A stretch of 64,000 nt of DNA, taken from positions 1,513,001 to 1,577,000 of the forward strand of contig NC_041779.1 in NCBI RefSeq assembly GCF_900090045.1, read 5' to 3'. Under the pieces are notes generated by a model. That model did not search any database. It was not told where the DNA came from and saw nothing but the letters and a program-made list of their open reading frames with translations. Below, one piece after another: positions 23,170-35,320 of the stretch (its first letter is position 1; every line of letters begins with the position of its first letter). Source of the stretch: Plasmodium malariae. Taxonomy: Eukaryota > Apicomplexa > Aconoidasida > Haemosporida > Plasmodiidae. The position numbers were made by a program, and so were the translations under genes.

Positions 23170-26100
23170 TTCTGGTTACTTCAACAAAAGAACAATCGGA
23201 TCGCTCCGAGAAGTAAACAGAAAGATTCTCATCATGTGCATCTTCCCCGACTACACTTAAATATTCGTTATCTGATTCGACATTGTTTTGAAAGAAGGAT
23301 ATATTATGATCACTTACTTTATCGTATTCACTGTTCGAAAATACCTTATTCACAAGATAGTATGACATTTTAAAAAATTCATTGTAGCTAGTGTTTTTAT
23401 CTTCTTTTAACATTGCTCTGTCCTTTTTGTTTTTACCCTTCCATTTGATTTTATCACACATATGTAATTCATTATCATTAAAACGATATGCCTCTTCTAA
23501 TAAACGCTGATTTATAACATATGTACGGTTAGAAATGGACGAGTTATCTGTACTACTACTATTTATATCATCACTGCGCTTACATCCACATATCCTATGA
23601 TGATAGCAATTACTTTTAATAGAAATATTATTTACTACATTACCTCGGTTGATCTGGTTTAAAGTACAATCCTCTCCCTTTTGGCAGTTTATCATACCGC
23701 TATAAATTAATTTGTCTTCACTATAATTCGATCTGCAGGAGCTTCGCATACATGTAGACGTTTTATTCGCATTCACATGCCGCTTAATAGTTTTCCCTCG
23801 TTTGTGTGTTTGTACGAATGAGTTGGGTAATTCGTCATAATTTATTGCCTGTTCGTAACTTCTAACCTGATCCCAAGATGTATCCTCATTATTTCCTATT
23901 CCTTCAACACATAGGGTTCCATCGTATTCTCCTCCACTATGGTTACCATTACTGCATTCCTTTTCAGCATGCGGTTTACAGCATTTACCAGGATGGGTAT
24001 TTCCCTTATCTTTACAGTAGTAATCTAATCCTTTCTGTTTGAGAGTTATATATTTTTCCGAGGTTTTTACAGAGTCTGTATCCTTTAGGGGTACTACCTG
24101 ATCTGCCAATTTATCATAACAAGTGCTGTTGTTTGTTCTTTCTTCATTAATTAATTTATGGGTAAATTTTCCTCCATTGTAATTATTTGGATGACTGATA
24201 ATTAGGCATTCTAAATTAATGCATTCTGATAAATTTTGCTCCAAGTTACTGTTCAAATAATTAATATCGTGCAGGTTATAATTAGGAACTTCGAGAGTGA
24301 TGTGGGAATTTCTTTTTTTACCATCCTTTGGGTTATTGTTACTAATTTTGTTGTTCACCCTTGGTTCCGCTTCATTATTACTATTATTACTATTATTGGT
24401 TGAAGAACTAGTGGTAGTACTCGTGGTAGCATTAGCCGTAGCTGTGATGACCTCATTGTGGTGGGTTTGGAGAAATTTGATTGGCAGTTTACTATGAATA
24501 TTACTGAAATTTTGATTTGTGTACGGGAGTACAGAACAACCATTACTTTGGAAGCTGCTACTTACGCAGCTTTTACTTAGGCAATTTGTTCCTTTTGTAT
24601 AGGCATTTCCATTTAAACGAGTATTTCCTTTTATGGAATCATTTCTTTTGATAACCCGTATGGATGAGCCACGTTCGGACAGAGCATCTTTGTTGACATT
24701 CTCAAGGAGAGTGTTGTCTTTGGGATGTTGTAACAACAAATTTGTTCTATTTAAATTCCCATTTTGGTTGTTACTTATAATACTATTTGTTTGTTCATTT
24801 GCTTTTTTGAAATAGGGATCATGATTACTCCTGAGTTCATGCAATGTATTAGGTGAAGAATCGGTATGACAAATATTACAAACATTAGCATTATTCTGTT
24901 CATTGTTCGCACTGTTTGCACCGTTTCCATTGTTACCAATTTTGCAATAACGCACAGCTAGCATCATCCACAAAATGGTCGGTAGACCACCCTGTTTCAT
25001 AGATGGTAGTTTCCTAACCTTCAATAAATATTTTAATATCCTCATTACATTTTTTAAGTTTGGAAAATTTTCCAATATACTTAAAAAAAATTCCGTATGC
25101 TTCAAAGAATTGTTTGTATTAACGGATACATCACATACAATTTTATTTTTCTTAAGGGTTAAGATGGGAACCCTTGCTGAATCTACTAGTTGCAGTTCAA
25201 CGTTATTGAAGAAGGAAAATTCGAACCCATTGGTACCATAACTACTACATCCGCTACTGCCTTCAACGAAACCTTCTGTACAGTTATCACTTTGACTGCC
25301 TTTTCTTTTCTGGCTACTCGCTCGTTCATTATCACTCTTAGTTGTACCACTTCCACCATTTCGCTTCTTGACATCATTGATATAATTGTAAATATTGTGC
25401 AGAATAAATTTAGCATCGTACATATTGGTCTGAATTACAATGTCGAGATCACTAGTTTTTGAGTCTACTCCATATGCAGTTGAGCCGACTGTACAAATAT
25501 TAATTTCACATTTAAATAAATGTTTTATTAACTTTGATAAAAATATAAAAATGCTTTGTTTCGTCAACTTAATATCTTTAGATGGCTTTACCCTTTTCAA
25601 TAAATCAATTAGCTTGTTTTCTGTTTTGTATAATAGTAATATGATATCCTTTTTTTTTTTGTAGTCATTAACAGGAAAGCTCCTTCCCCTCCATTTTGTA
25701 CTAACATCGTTACGTTCGCCATAAGCATCATTGGAATAGTTGTACTTAGAACTGCAGTTGCTAGTGGTGCAGTTGCTAGTGGCGTGATTACTACTAGCGT
25801 CTTCACTCTTATTATTGCTATATTTCACATCATCCCCATTACCTCCTCTCCTATCAGTATTAATGCGGTTCAAGCTGGATGTACATTGATTTACCATAAT
25901 GCACTTGCCCCTATTGCAGTTGTCGGTGGAACTGTTTATTCTTCCCCTGTTGTAAATATTTAATGATGAGCTTCTTCCATTATTTGGTGTGGCTAAAAGT
26001 ACGGGGAAACGTACTGGTAAGCATGTTATATGCATAATGGAATTTCCACAATGACTTGAACTGATACAACTGAATTGCCTGTTCATTTGTTCTAACGAGT

Positions 26101-26782
26101 TATACTCCATATTAGAATTTTTTTTATTTTTTCTAAAACAAACATAGTTTTTTCTTTTTTTTTCATTCATATAGCGGCTTTCCATTTTTTCATCCTCACT
26201 CAGAAGGGCTTCTTCTGTCTTCATTAAGCAGCTTCGAGTGTGTCTTTTATTTTTATTACTATTACTATTATTTTTATTACTATTACTATTATTTTTATTA
26301 CTATTATTATTATTTTTATTACTATTATTATTATTACTATTACTATTACTATTGCTATTTTTATTTTTATTACTATTATTACTATTACTATTGCTATTTT
26401 TATTTTTATTTTTATTATTCAACTGGAGCTCCATTTTTTTCCTATACTTGAACTCCTCTGAATGAAAATTTTCCCCCTTTTCATTTTGGCCTTCCCCTTT
26501 GACAAGCTCTATATTATCAGAAGTAATTCTTTTTACACATTCTTTTGTTACATTATGCGAACGGGAAAATACAATAACCTCGTCATCATCACTACGATCC
26601 GAATTATGACAGTTAGTACCGTAGCACTTCTTTTTCCATAAAAAATTACTATCATTAGTGTTTCTTGTAAATAATTTATTACATTGCTTCCCCATAATGT
26701 TTTCCTCACTTGAAATGTATTTTTCATTTATTCCTACAATGGTGGAACTTTCCAGCTGATCCTGCTTCTTATCCTCCTTGCT

Positions 26783-26814
<32 letters not shown>

Positions 26815-29800
26815 CTTTTTCTTTTTTTTTTCCAAGTTGTCCAATTCCTTTATGTAAAGACTCTCCTTCGACTTATCATAAGCACTGTGATCATCTTTTA
26901 TTTTGTCTTTACCATTTTTTCCTATTAACGCTGCACTGTGGGTACACCTTTTCTCACTTGCTCCTTTTTCAATATCTCTTGAGGATTTGCTTTTCATATA
27001 TGTACTTTGTATTCTTATACTACTCTTTGCACTATCCACGCTGTTTGTCCGTTCACATATATCTCTTTTGTTTTTCGTTACAACATTTCTATCTACATAC
27101 TTGTAACTGCTATTTCTTTTGTTGTATGTATTGGTCGAAGAAGTCTTCTCAATATCATTTGCAAACGAAGCATATGCATCTTGACTGTATTCTTTTCTAC
27201 TATTATTTGAATCATTTATGCAATCCGGAAGGGTCAAACGTTCCCTCCGTTCTTCATCCCTCTTATCATTTCCATCGCTATGACTGTTACTACGACTGTT
27301 ACTACTACCATGCCCACCACTACTACAGTTACTGCCTCTATTAACAACGCTAATACTGTTTCTACCTTCTTCATTTCCATTTCCATTGTCAACACAGTAG
27401 ATGCTGCTGTTCCCTGAATCCATATATCCATTAAAGGAATACGGCAATTCATTGGTGTTTCCATATGGGTGCATTATTCCTATCGGTGCAGGGGGTACAG
27501 CGTAAGGGTGGTAGTACATATTATACGAACAGTTGTACAAAAGAGCATAATCATTTAAAAATTGGTTATACGTAGAGGAATACATAATATTATAAGTGTT
27601 TGTGTTATTGTCATTTCTTTCCTTATTCATATTGTAAAATGTGTTGAACGTATTATTGTTACTGTTAAGATATACGTTCCAATTATGAAAATTTGCCATG
27701 GTATTCTTCATATATGATTCATCGAGAAGGGGTAGTTTATTTTTTTTTTTTAAAAAAAAGTTGTTTTGCTTCCTATCATTGTAATTAAAAGGATGGTTAC
27801 TAAGCCCATAGTTTGAGTGTACTTTTTTTTTGTTATTCATGTGAAATTTTTTCGGATGGAAAAAATATATATGATCCTTCTTATCATGACTGCTGTTAGT
27901 GTGCATCCAGTTTGTGCTGTACATATTAACATTATTATAATTATTCCCATTGTAATTGTAGTTACTCCCATTGTAATTGTAGTTACTCCCATTGTAATTG
28001 TAGTTACTCCCATTGTAATTGTAGTTACTCCCATTGTAATTGTAGTTACTCCCATTGTAATTGTAGTTACTCCCATTGTAACTGTAGTTATACCCAGTGG
28101 CACTGTGGTTATACCCTGTATCATTATAATTCCTTCTATACACGTTGTGATTATAAAAACAATTATCTCTACTCACGTCATCTCTACTATAACAGCTGTG
28201 CTTGCTCCAGTTGTTGCTCCAGTTGTTGCTCCATCTGTTTCTGCCGCTGTTATTCCAGTTGCTAGTGTAATGGTTAACTTCCCTTCCGTAGTAATTAATC
28301 AGTTCATCATACACTTCTTGAGTACTTTTTTTATTTTTGAGAATACACACCTTGTTACCATTGCTCATGGAATTATAGACTCCAACGTTATGATATATAT
28401 TGTCCTGTTCATTATTTCCAATATTTTTTCTTTTATTACGGAAATAATTGTAATTCATCATGTGCTCATTTGGATACTTCCTTGGGTTCGTGTTCATATA
28501 CTTCTTATAATTTTCTGCATACTTGGGAAAGCTATCCAAATGATATTTTATTCCTCTTATGTCAAGTCCTACTACATCTTTTTCTTCTTCATTTATAAAC
28601 CTGCTGTTGTGCACACCTGGGTATTCCTCACTCACGTCGTTCCTATGGTAGTAACTACAGTTATAGAAGTTGCTGCAGTTATCGAAGTTGTTGCAGTTCT
28701 CGAAGTTGCTGCAGTTCTCGAAGTTGCTGCAGTTCTCGAAGTTGCTGCAGTTATCGAAGTTGCTGCAGTTATCGAAGTTACTGCAGTTATTGTGGCCATA
28801 ACTATTGTAAACATTTATATGATTGTTATAATGAGAGTTCGGGGAATCGTCATTATGAAAAAAGTTGTTACTGTGGGGGATAGTCCTAAAAGCACTATCC
28901 TCATCGTCGTCATTAGTACGTTCCACATTCGTGTTAACCGCATTTATGTTAACTTGATTTTTGTAATTACCCTTAGCACAACTTTCTGCATTTCCTGAAG
29001 CATGTGCATCCGTGCAACCACTCGCACTCAAAGCAGTAACATCATTTCTTATGTTCTTATGTTTTCCATGCATGTTATTGGGTGTTAAGTAGTTACTATT
29101 TGGTGGAATATAAACCCCCATCATCATCATCATCCTACTGTCATAATGTATATCCTTTTCTATATCTATATAATACTTATTTTTCCTATTATGCATGTAA
29201 TATAAATTGTTAAGGTAGTTTGCATAATTTATACAAAACATATTATTATCATAATTGCATTTTATCATATTAATAAAATGATCATTATTGTATGTGTACT
29301 TACCATCACTGTTCATTAACTGCTGCATGTTATAGTAATGAGTATAATTAAAGAACTCAAAATTTTCATAACGCCAGTTACGTTCTTTCCTTCTGTTCTT
29401 TGTATACTTTCCCTGTAATTTATTCATATGAAACATATTATTCAAGTAATTTTGATTCTTTAAACTATTCATGTTGTTCGTGGGTGTGTCAAACATTTCG
29501 CTAGTATTGTGAATCTCCGCTTTATCCTCTTGTGCTTTAGTTCTACAAACAACGGTACTACAACCCCTTCTGCTGCTTCTACATTCCTCCATGCTGTTCC
29601 CATCCAAATTATGCATAGTGGCATAACCATTAACTGCAACTACTTTATCTATAACATTTGAAGACGCTTTCTTCTCATTATTCTTCTTTAAGTCGTGCAC
29701 TTTATCTATACTAGTCATTCCGATATGATGATCACTGTATGCTGCTTCCTGTACCAAATTTGTTTTATTAACACTAGGATTTATTTCACTCACGCAACAA

Positions 29801-32030
29801 TACTTTCTAGAATACATTTTTGCAGATCTATGTTTAGGTAGCACACACTTATTAGCGACTAAGTATTCGTCACACTTTTCTTTATCTAAATGATCATTAG
29901 GTTCATAATATTTAAAAGAATTGTTTACAGTAAGTTGATCATTTGTACATATGCTATTCATTTTGTTCGTGTGACTGCAGTTTTTCCTTCTTTTTCCTTC
30001 CGTTAACAATTCTACATTTTCTTTATTTTCTAGATTAACATCTGTTTGGTTCGTTATAAACTTTGCCTTCCCAATTTTAATATCTGTGCTCTTCTGTTTT
30101 CCGTATAGTTCATATGTACGGCTATGGGGACTAATCTTGTCCGTGTTCCTCTTCATTGTACCCTCCTGGTAACTAATATTTACAATTTTCATTTCTTTCA
30201 AATTTTTAACACTATCATTTGTTATCTTGTTTGATGTATCAACACTTGATTCGGCATTAGAGGGACCGTTCCCCTTTTTTACATTGCTATTATCTTTTTC
30301 ATATACAACATTACCATTTTCATTATTGCACATCTCACCATTTGCATTATCTCCATTATCATTACTCTTTTGACTAGTTCCCATATCATTTGACAATTTT
30401 TCAACGAAGTTGGAAAGACCGTAATCGAAGTATATGATGGTATCTTCTTTTTTCTTATTTTTCTTATTTTTATTTTTTTTATTTTTTTTTTTTTCGTTAC
30501 ATTGGCTGTTTTGGCTGTTTTGGCTGTTTTGGCTGTTTTGGCTGTTTTGGCTGTTTTGGCTGTTTTGGCTGTTTTGGCTGTTTTGATTGTTTTGATTGTT
30601 TCTGCTTATGTTATTCTCCTCTTTGTTGTCCATATCCCTCACCATATTTGTATTATCATTATTACGATTATTACTATCATCATTATTATTATCATTTTTA
30701 TCATCCTTCAAAGATGACAGTTTTTCTAAGCTAGCTGATTTGGCACGAATAACAGAAAGAGACTCTTTAGATGCAACAAACATTTTCTTTTCCTCATGAG
30801 TGTAATATGTATGTGTGTTATGTTTCATTGAACAACTTGCAACAGAGTACTTTTCTTCATCTACATTCTTTAAGTTGTTTATTCCCCACTGGTTAGAACG
30901 AACAATGCTGGTCATGTTCGTAGTCTTATCTCTCTCTATGCAGTTTGAGAGGATGTTTCCTTTGTCCGTTAAGTTTTCACCTAAGCTTTCATGAACACCT
31001 TTACTTATACCTTTACCAGTGATTCTGCTTATGTCCATTTTTATCCGCTCATTTTTGCCTTTTTTGCCTTTTCTACTACCTACACTGGAAGAACCATTAT
31101 TCCATCCTTTTCCCACTACATACTGTTCATTCCCATTTTGGATGTTTAAAAAAGCGTCCTTCTTTTCATTACAGTCATTCTTTGTGTATGCTTTATTTTC
31201 TTCTACATTTTGTTGAGTGCAAAGGGATGATTTTGCATTAGACAAGTTATTAAGCTCGCTCTTTTTTGAGATGTTATTTGTGTTATAGTAATTGCTGATA
31301 TGTGTTCCTTCCTTATAATTTTTTTTTTTCACTGAGTTTATTTCTTTTTCTGCTTTTCGTTCTCGACTAATTACTACTCTCATCTTGTTCATGATATCCT
31401 TACTTTGTTCCCTTAGCCCATCAGTATAACTTCCTACTGGATCATCTTTAATGCTGCTCATATGTAATCTATCATCAGAGTTACCATGTTTACCATTACC
31501 CGAAAGAAGAGCCTCTCTTATATCGTTGTTTAAGTTCTGTGCATACGTTAAATAAGCTGCTGGTGTAGATGAAATGTCCCACTGACTACTTCTATTTACT
31601 GCTGCGTGTGAAATGTGAGTCCTCTTCGAACGAGCGCTCGCTAAGTCCGCACTCGCTCTACTATTATTGTCATCATTATTATTATCATCATTATTATTAT
31701 CATCATTATTATTACTAAGATTATTATTACTATGATTATTATTACTAAGATTATTATTACTATGATTATTATTACTATGATTATTATTACTATGATTATT
31801 ACTATGATTATTATTACTAAGATTATTATTACTATGATTATTATTACTATGATTATTATTACTATGATTATTATTACTATGATTATTATTACTAAGATTA
31901 TTATTACTATGATTATTACTACTATCATTACTGACGTTTATTTTATCCCTAGTGTTATTGTCATTTACGTAATCGTTATAACCGCTTACAGCGTTAGAAT
32001 TTTCTGTACATAATCTTTCTTTATCCGAGT

Positions 32031-32065
<35 letters not shown>

Positions 32066-32329
32066 TTAACCTTTGAATTTCCTCTACCGCTATTAGCACA
32101 TAAATTATTTTTCAAATTCGTAACATCTGTGTAATTGTATGTATCTCTTAACTGTGATTTATTCCTATTGCTATCCCTTTCACATAAATGGGAACCATGC
32201 TTTTTGGGTACACGGTTCGAAGTGTCGCTATGTTTGTTCATTTCATTTTTTATACTCCTTTCTAAGGTTCCCTTTGCTTTGTTTCTATAACTCTCATACA
32301 TTTTTTCATTATTACTCTCTTTATGCAAA

Positions 32330-32363
<34 letters not shown>

Positions 32364-34897
32364 TATGTGAGACATTTGTGCATGTGGCTATGCCATTACT
32401 GCCATCCCCTTCGTTAACTAGATGATGGACATCATTAGTACTCACTTTGTTTAAACTAATTATATCGATTCCTTTGTATGTGTTATTACCATTTTTAACA
32501 TCATTCGTTGCATTTGGTAATGTATTAGTAATATTAGCAAGCTTGTTCACATCATAGTGTTGACAGACTTCTCTCTCATCTTGAGAGTCATTAACATTTC
32601 TATCATAATTGTTACATGTAGTTATAATTACATCATCTATTTTATTTTTGTCATCGTTGCTTCTATATTTCTGTATATTTCTGTTATTCGCATGGGACAC
32701 ACTGATTTCCTCTACCTTGTTGTTGTCTTTACGAAAGAATGGTTCCTTGGTCTCTGCATCCACGTCAACCACTTCACTAACTTCTTCCTTACCTTCTTCC
32801 TTACCTTCTTCCTTACCTTCTTCCTTACCTTGTTCATTTTTTATTATTATTATTTTTTTTTTTTTTTTCTTCCTTTGCAAAAGATATTTTATATCAACAT
32901 GGAGGGGCAGCTTGAAGTGCATCTTATAGTTGAGCTTCTTCCTCATCATCTGCGTCGGATTTATTTTCTTTTGTGTAAAATTACCATCATCACTATGATT
33001 TTCAGTACTGTTTGTATGGCTAATATTCGGAGTGCTTTTTTTTTTTTTTTTTTGCATGCATGCAGTCAGAGTAGTAATTAGATCTATTCCTATTAGAACA
33101 AGTGGTATCCTCCTCCCTTTCAAGACAGTTACACTTGTCGGTTATTACGTCATTACGCATATCAAACATTGCATTTGGATATCCTTGTTCATGTTTTTTT
33201 TCCCCTTGTGCAAGTGTCTGACCTTGTACAGAAAATTCTGTAAATTTAGAATTTTTTTTTTTATTCCTTTTCCCTGCTGGATGAATGTTTACACAGTAGG
33301 GATGAGGAGTACCTTCCTCATTTCCCTCCTTTGAATTATTACAGTTATCATTAATACCACCATTATTACAATTATCATTACAATCATCATTATTATAGTT
33401 ATTACTATCATCATTATTATAGTCATTACTATCATCATTATTATAGTTATTACTATCATCATTATTATAGTTATTACTATCATCATTATTACAGTTATTA
33501 CTATCATCATTATTACAGTTATTACTATCATCATTATTACAGTTATTCTTTTTTTTTTTCTTCTTTTTAATAATTTCTCTTGTCAGTTCACAACTATTGA
33601 ATTTATTGAAATAATTCAAATTGCATAAAATTTTACTTATTTGATTCATTTTCTTTTTATATAAAAACAATTTTGCATTATTCTCACTGAGTATGGAAGG
33701 TGCATACTTTTTTGTACAGGAAGTTTTCTTTACCTCCTCCTTTTTTGTCACGAGTAAGAATTTGTTACACTCATTTGTACTATGACCACCTCCGCTATTA
33801 CTATTACCATTTCCACTATTACTATGACCACCTCCGCTATTACTATTACCATTTCCACTATTACTATGACCACTTCCGCTATTACTATTACCATTTTTAC
33901 TATTACCACTTCCGCTATTACTATTACCATTTCTACCATCTCCCTTTCTTCCATTACTTTTGTGCATGTCGTAACATAGAGGGGTAAATTTAATTTTCTT
34001 TTTTTTCTTATCGTATACTTTATCTATAAATTTGTTTTTTTTATAAAAATATATATTACTATCACTGATATAACCCTTTGAGTTTGACTTGAGATGTGCT
34101 ATGTTGTGATAGTTGTTACTACACAAGTAGCTGTGGTTGACTTTATCCTCATAATCTCTATGGTTGACTTCATAATGAATTTCATTTTTGTTATGAAGGA
34201 AATGCCTTATAACTTCATCTAGCTTTTTATCAAAAGCACTACTTGCATTTTTCAATTTACATTCCCCCTCATATATATCATTATCACTGTTAACGTTACT
34301 TCTAACGTTACTGCTAACGTTACTTCCAATATTACTGCCAATATTACAGCTAACATTACTTCCAATATTACTGCCAATATTACCGCCAATATTACTGCCA
34401 ATATTACCGCCAATATTACTGCCAATATTACCGCCAATATTACCGCCAATATTACTGCCAATATTACCGCCAATATTACTGCTAACATTACTGCTAACGT
34501 TTTTGGACAGAGTGCACTTCAACAGATGCTCGTACTCATACACCGGTACATTCTTCTCCAATGTATTAAAGCATTTTAAAATATTCAATAAACGCGCTCT
34601 GTTTAGACACTCTTCCTTATCCATCATTTTTCTTCCTTTGTCGTTGTTACTGATGATCACATTACTGTTTTGTGGACGAGTGTATAATGTTTTCTTCATA
34701 TCGTCCATTATAATTTTAAATTTTGTGTAATCATACATGCATCCCAAAACTCTATTTCTTAAAAAAAGGTTGTTTCCTTCTTCAATACTCAGTGCACCTT
34801 TTCTTTGACATACGTGTTTTCTTCTTTTGACAGAAGAGGATGTGTTATCACGTTTGTTACACTCGTGTAAATATATGTACTTGTTGCAGTCTTTCAT
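17963..34897 (-). CDS. Giant low-complexity protein with nucleotidyltransferase / non-canonical poly(A)-polymerase core; two frame breaks at A runs
   Basis: Three consecutive reverse-strand open frames (34897-33020, 33123-26734, 26695-17963) are best read as one gene of about 5,640 codons. Each handover falls in a long A run (33036-33053 and 26785-26814). The frame of the next piece is open right back to that run. The first part is mostly Asn/Ser/Asp/Gly repeats and poly-Lys. The recognisable core is in the last third. VGSTAYGVDSKTSDLDIVI (about 25435-25505) is the GS...DxD signature of DNA polymerase-beta-type nucleotidyltransferases, with a third Asp in KIVCDVSV (about 25120-25145). LKYLLKVRKLP...GGLPTILWMML (about 24965-25060) is the central helical region of Trf4/TUT-type enzymes. 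A later conserved block (near 20400-20560) may be the PAP-associated domain. Later still come an Arg-Ser dipeptide tract (19611-19830) and a C-terminal CNFCCKKG. Inferred role: RNA 3' tailing. By recalled gene order it may be the gene annotated in P. falciparum as 'erythrocyte membrane-associated antigen'; I cannot confirm this. Confidence 0.8.
19611..19830 (-). repeat. Arg-Ser (RS) dipeptide-coding 6-bp repeat
   Basis: Array of (A/G)GAAGT-type hexamers on the coding strand, giving about 70 residues of Ser-Arg with interspersed Gly inside the giant nucleotidyltransferase-like protein. Six-base periodicity means every frame on both strands is open here, which creates false frames such as poly-(Val-Glu) and poly-(Ser-Thr). 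Confidence 0.9.
20775..20985 (-). repeat. 24-bp coding repeat, HNNISSSS/N units
   Basis: Eight or so 24-bp units in the giant gene encoding HNNISSSS or HNNISSSN. Opposite-strand open frames are shadows. Confidence 0.9.
22985..23170 (-). repeat. Coding NDSKT/NDNKT repeat next to a poly-Lys tract
   Basis: 15-bp units giving NDSKT/NDNKT, with an adjacent long T run on the plus strand (about 23140-23168) coding poly-Lys. The giant gene's frame is preserved across this run, unlike the two broken runs further upstream in the gene. Confidence 0.85.
26230..26425 (-). repeat. Asn/Ser/Lys-coding short repeat
   Basis: Trinucleotide-based tract (ATT/ACT/TTT on the plus strand) giving NSNSNNSNKN-type sequence near the start of the third frame of the giant gene. 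Confidence 0.85.
26785..26814 (-). other. Frame break in giant gene: 30-base A run
   Basis: On the coding strand 30 consecutive A follow AAGAAAAAG. As written, the upstream frame reads 15 Lys then 16 residues to a TAG at 26734. With a run length of the form 3k+1 (28 or 31) it would enter the downstream frame, which reads charged residues (KRSKEDKKQDQLESS) straight into the ATG at 26695 without a stop. Confidence 0.8.
27940..28095 (-). repeat. 21-bp coding repeat, NYNYNGS units
   Basis: About seven near-identical 21-bp units in the giant gene giving GSNYNYN. Confidence 0.9.
28650..28800 (-). repeat. 18-bp coding repeat, NCSNFE/NCSNFD units
   Basis: About eight 18-bp units in the giant gene. 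Each contributes one Cys, giving an evenly spaced Cys-Ser-Asn-Phe ladder. Confidence 0.9.
30500..30600 (-). repeat. 9-bp coding repeat, NSQ units
   Basis: About ten 9-bp units (TTGGCTGTT on the plus strand) in the giant gene giving Asn-Ser-Gln tripeptides, followed by Lys-rich sequence. Confidence 0.9.
31650..31930 (-). repeat. Asn-rich coding repeat (HSNNN/LSNNN)
   Basis: About twenty 12-15-bp units in the giant gene. Antisense frames are open throughout because of the repeat. Confidence 0.9.
33036..33053 (-). other. Frame break in giant gene: 18-base A run
   Basis: The first frame reads CMHA, six Lys, HSEY and stops at 33020. A run of 17 or 20 A would instead continue as STPNISHTNSTENHSDD in the 2,129-codon frame. 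That frame is open upstream of its apparent start only in the antisense-like overlap. Composition is continuous across the run. Confidence 0.8.
33340..33550 (-). repeat. Coding NNDDSNN/Y repeat
   Basis: 24-bp units in the first part of the giant gene giving Asn/Asp/Ser/Tyr repeats beside a poly-Lys stretch. Confidence 0.9.
34255..34500 (-). repeat. Coding GSNIGGNI-type repeat
   Basis: 12-bp based units near the N-terminus of the giant gene giving SNIGSNIGGNIG sequence; about 20 units. Confidence 0.9.
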
Positions 34898-35280
34898 TAT
34901 TTAAAAAAAAAAAAAAAAAGGGGAGGGGCTCTTCTGTGTTTTCTTTTACCTCTTTATTGTCGCTTTTACTGTTTGTTGTAACTTCTACTTCTACTTCTAC
35001 TTTTACTTTTTTTTTTTTTTTTTTTTTTTTTGTTTTTTTTGTAATTACAATTCGTAACTACGTAAAAATAAAAAGCTGTTAATTCTCCTAACCAATTTCA
35101 TTTCATTTTGTTCTGTATTGCTTTGTTTTATAGTGTTTTACTTTGTTATACTTCGTTTTATTTCGTTTTAACGTTTTGCTATTTTTTGGTGTGAACAGTT
35201 CATACCTTTTTTTTTTTTTTTTTTTTTTTTAAGTGAAGCATATATTTAAATCATCAAGCTTTGCACTTTTTTCCAAAAAA

Positions 35281-35320
<40 letters not shown>

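Noticed and set aside
27817..28998. 393-codon forward frame of Ile/Val/Thr repeats
   Set aside because: Antisense of the Asn/Tyr/Ser repeat region of the giant gene. Codon repeats such as AAT and AAC read ATT and GTT on the other strand, so it stays open without being a gene.
26696..33123. Treating the middle frame as an independent gene starting at 33123
   Set aside because: Its apparent start overlaps the end of the upstream frame and is not a good ATG context. The only non-shadow part begins after the A run at 33036.
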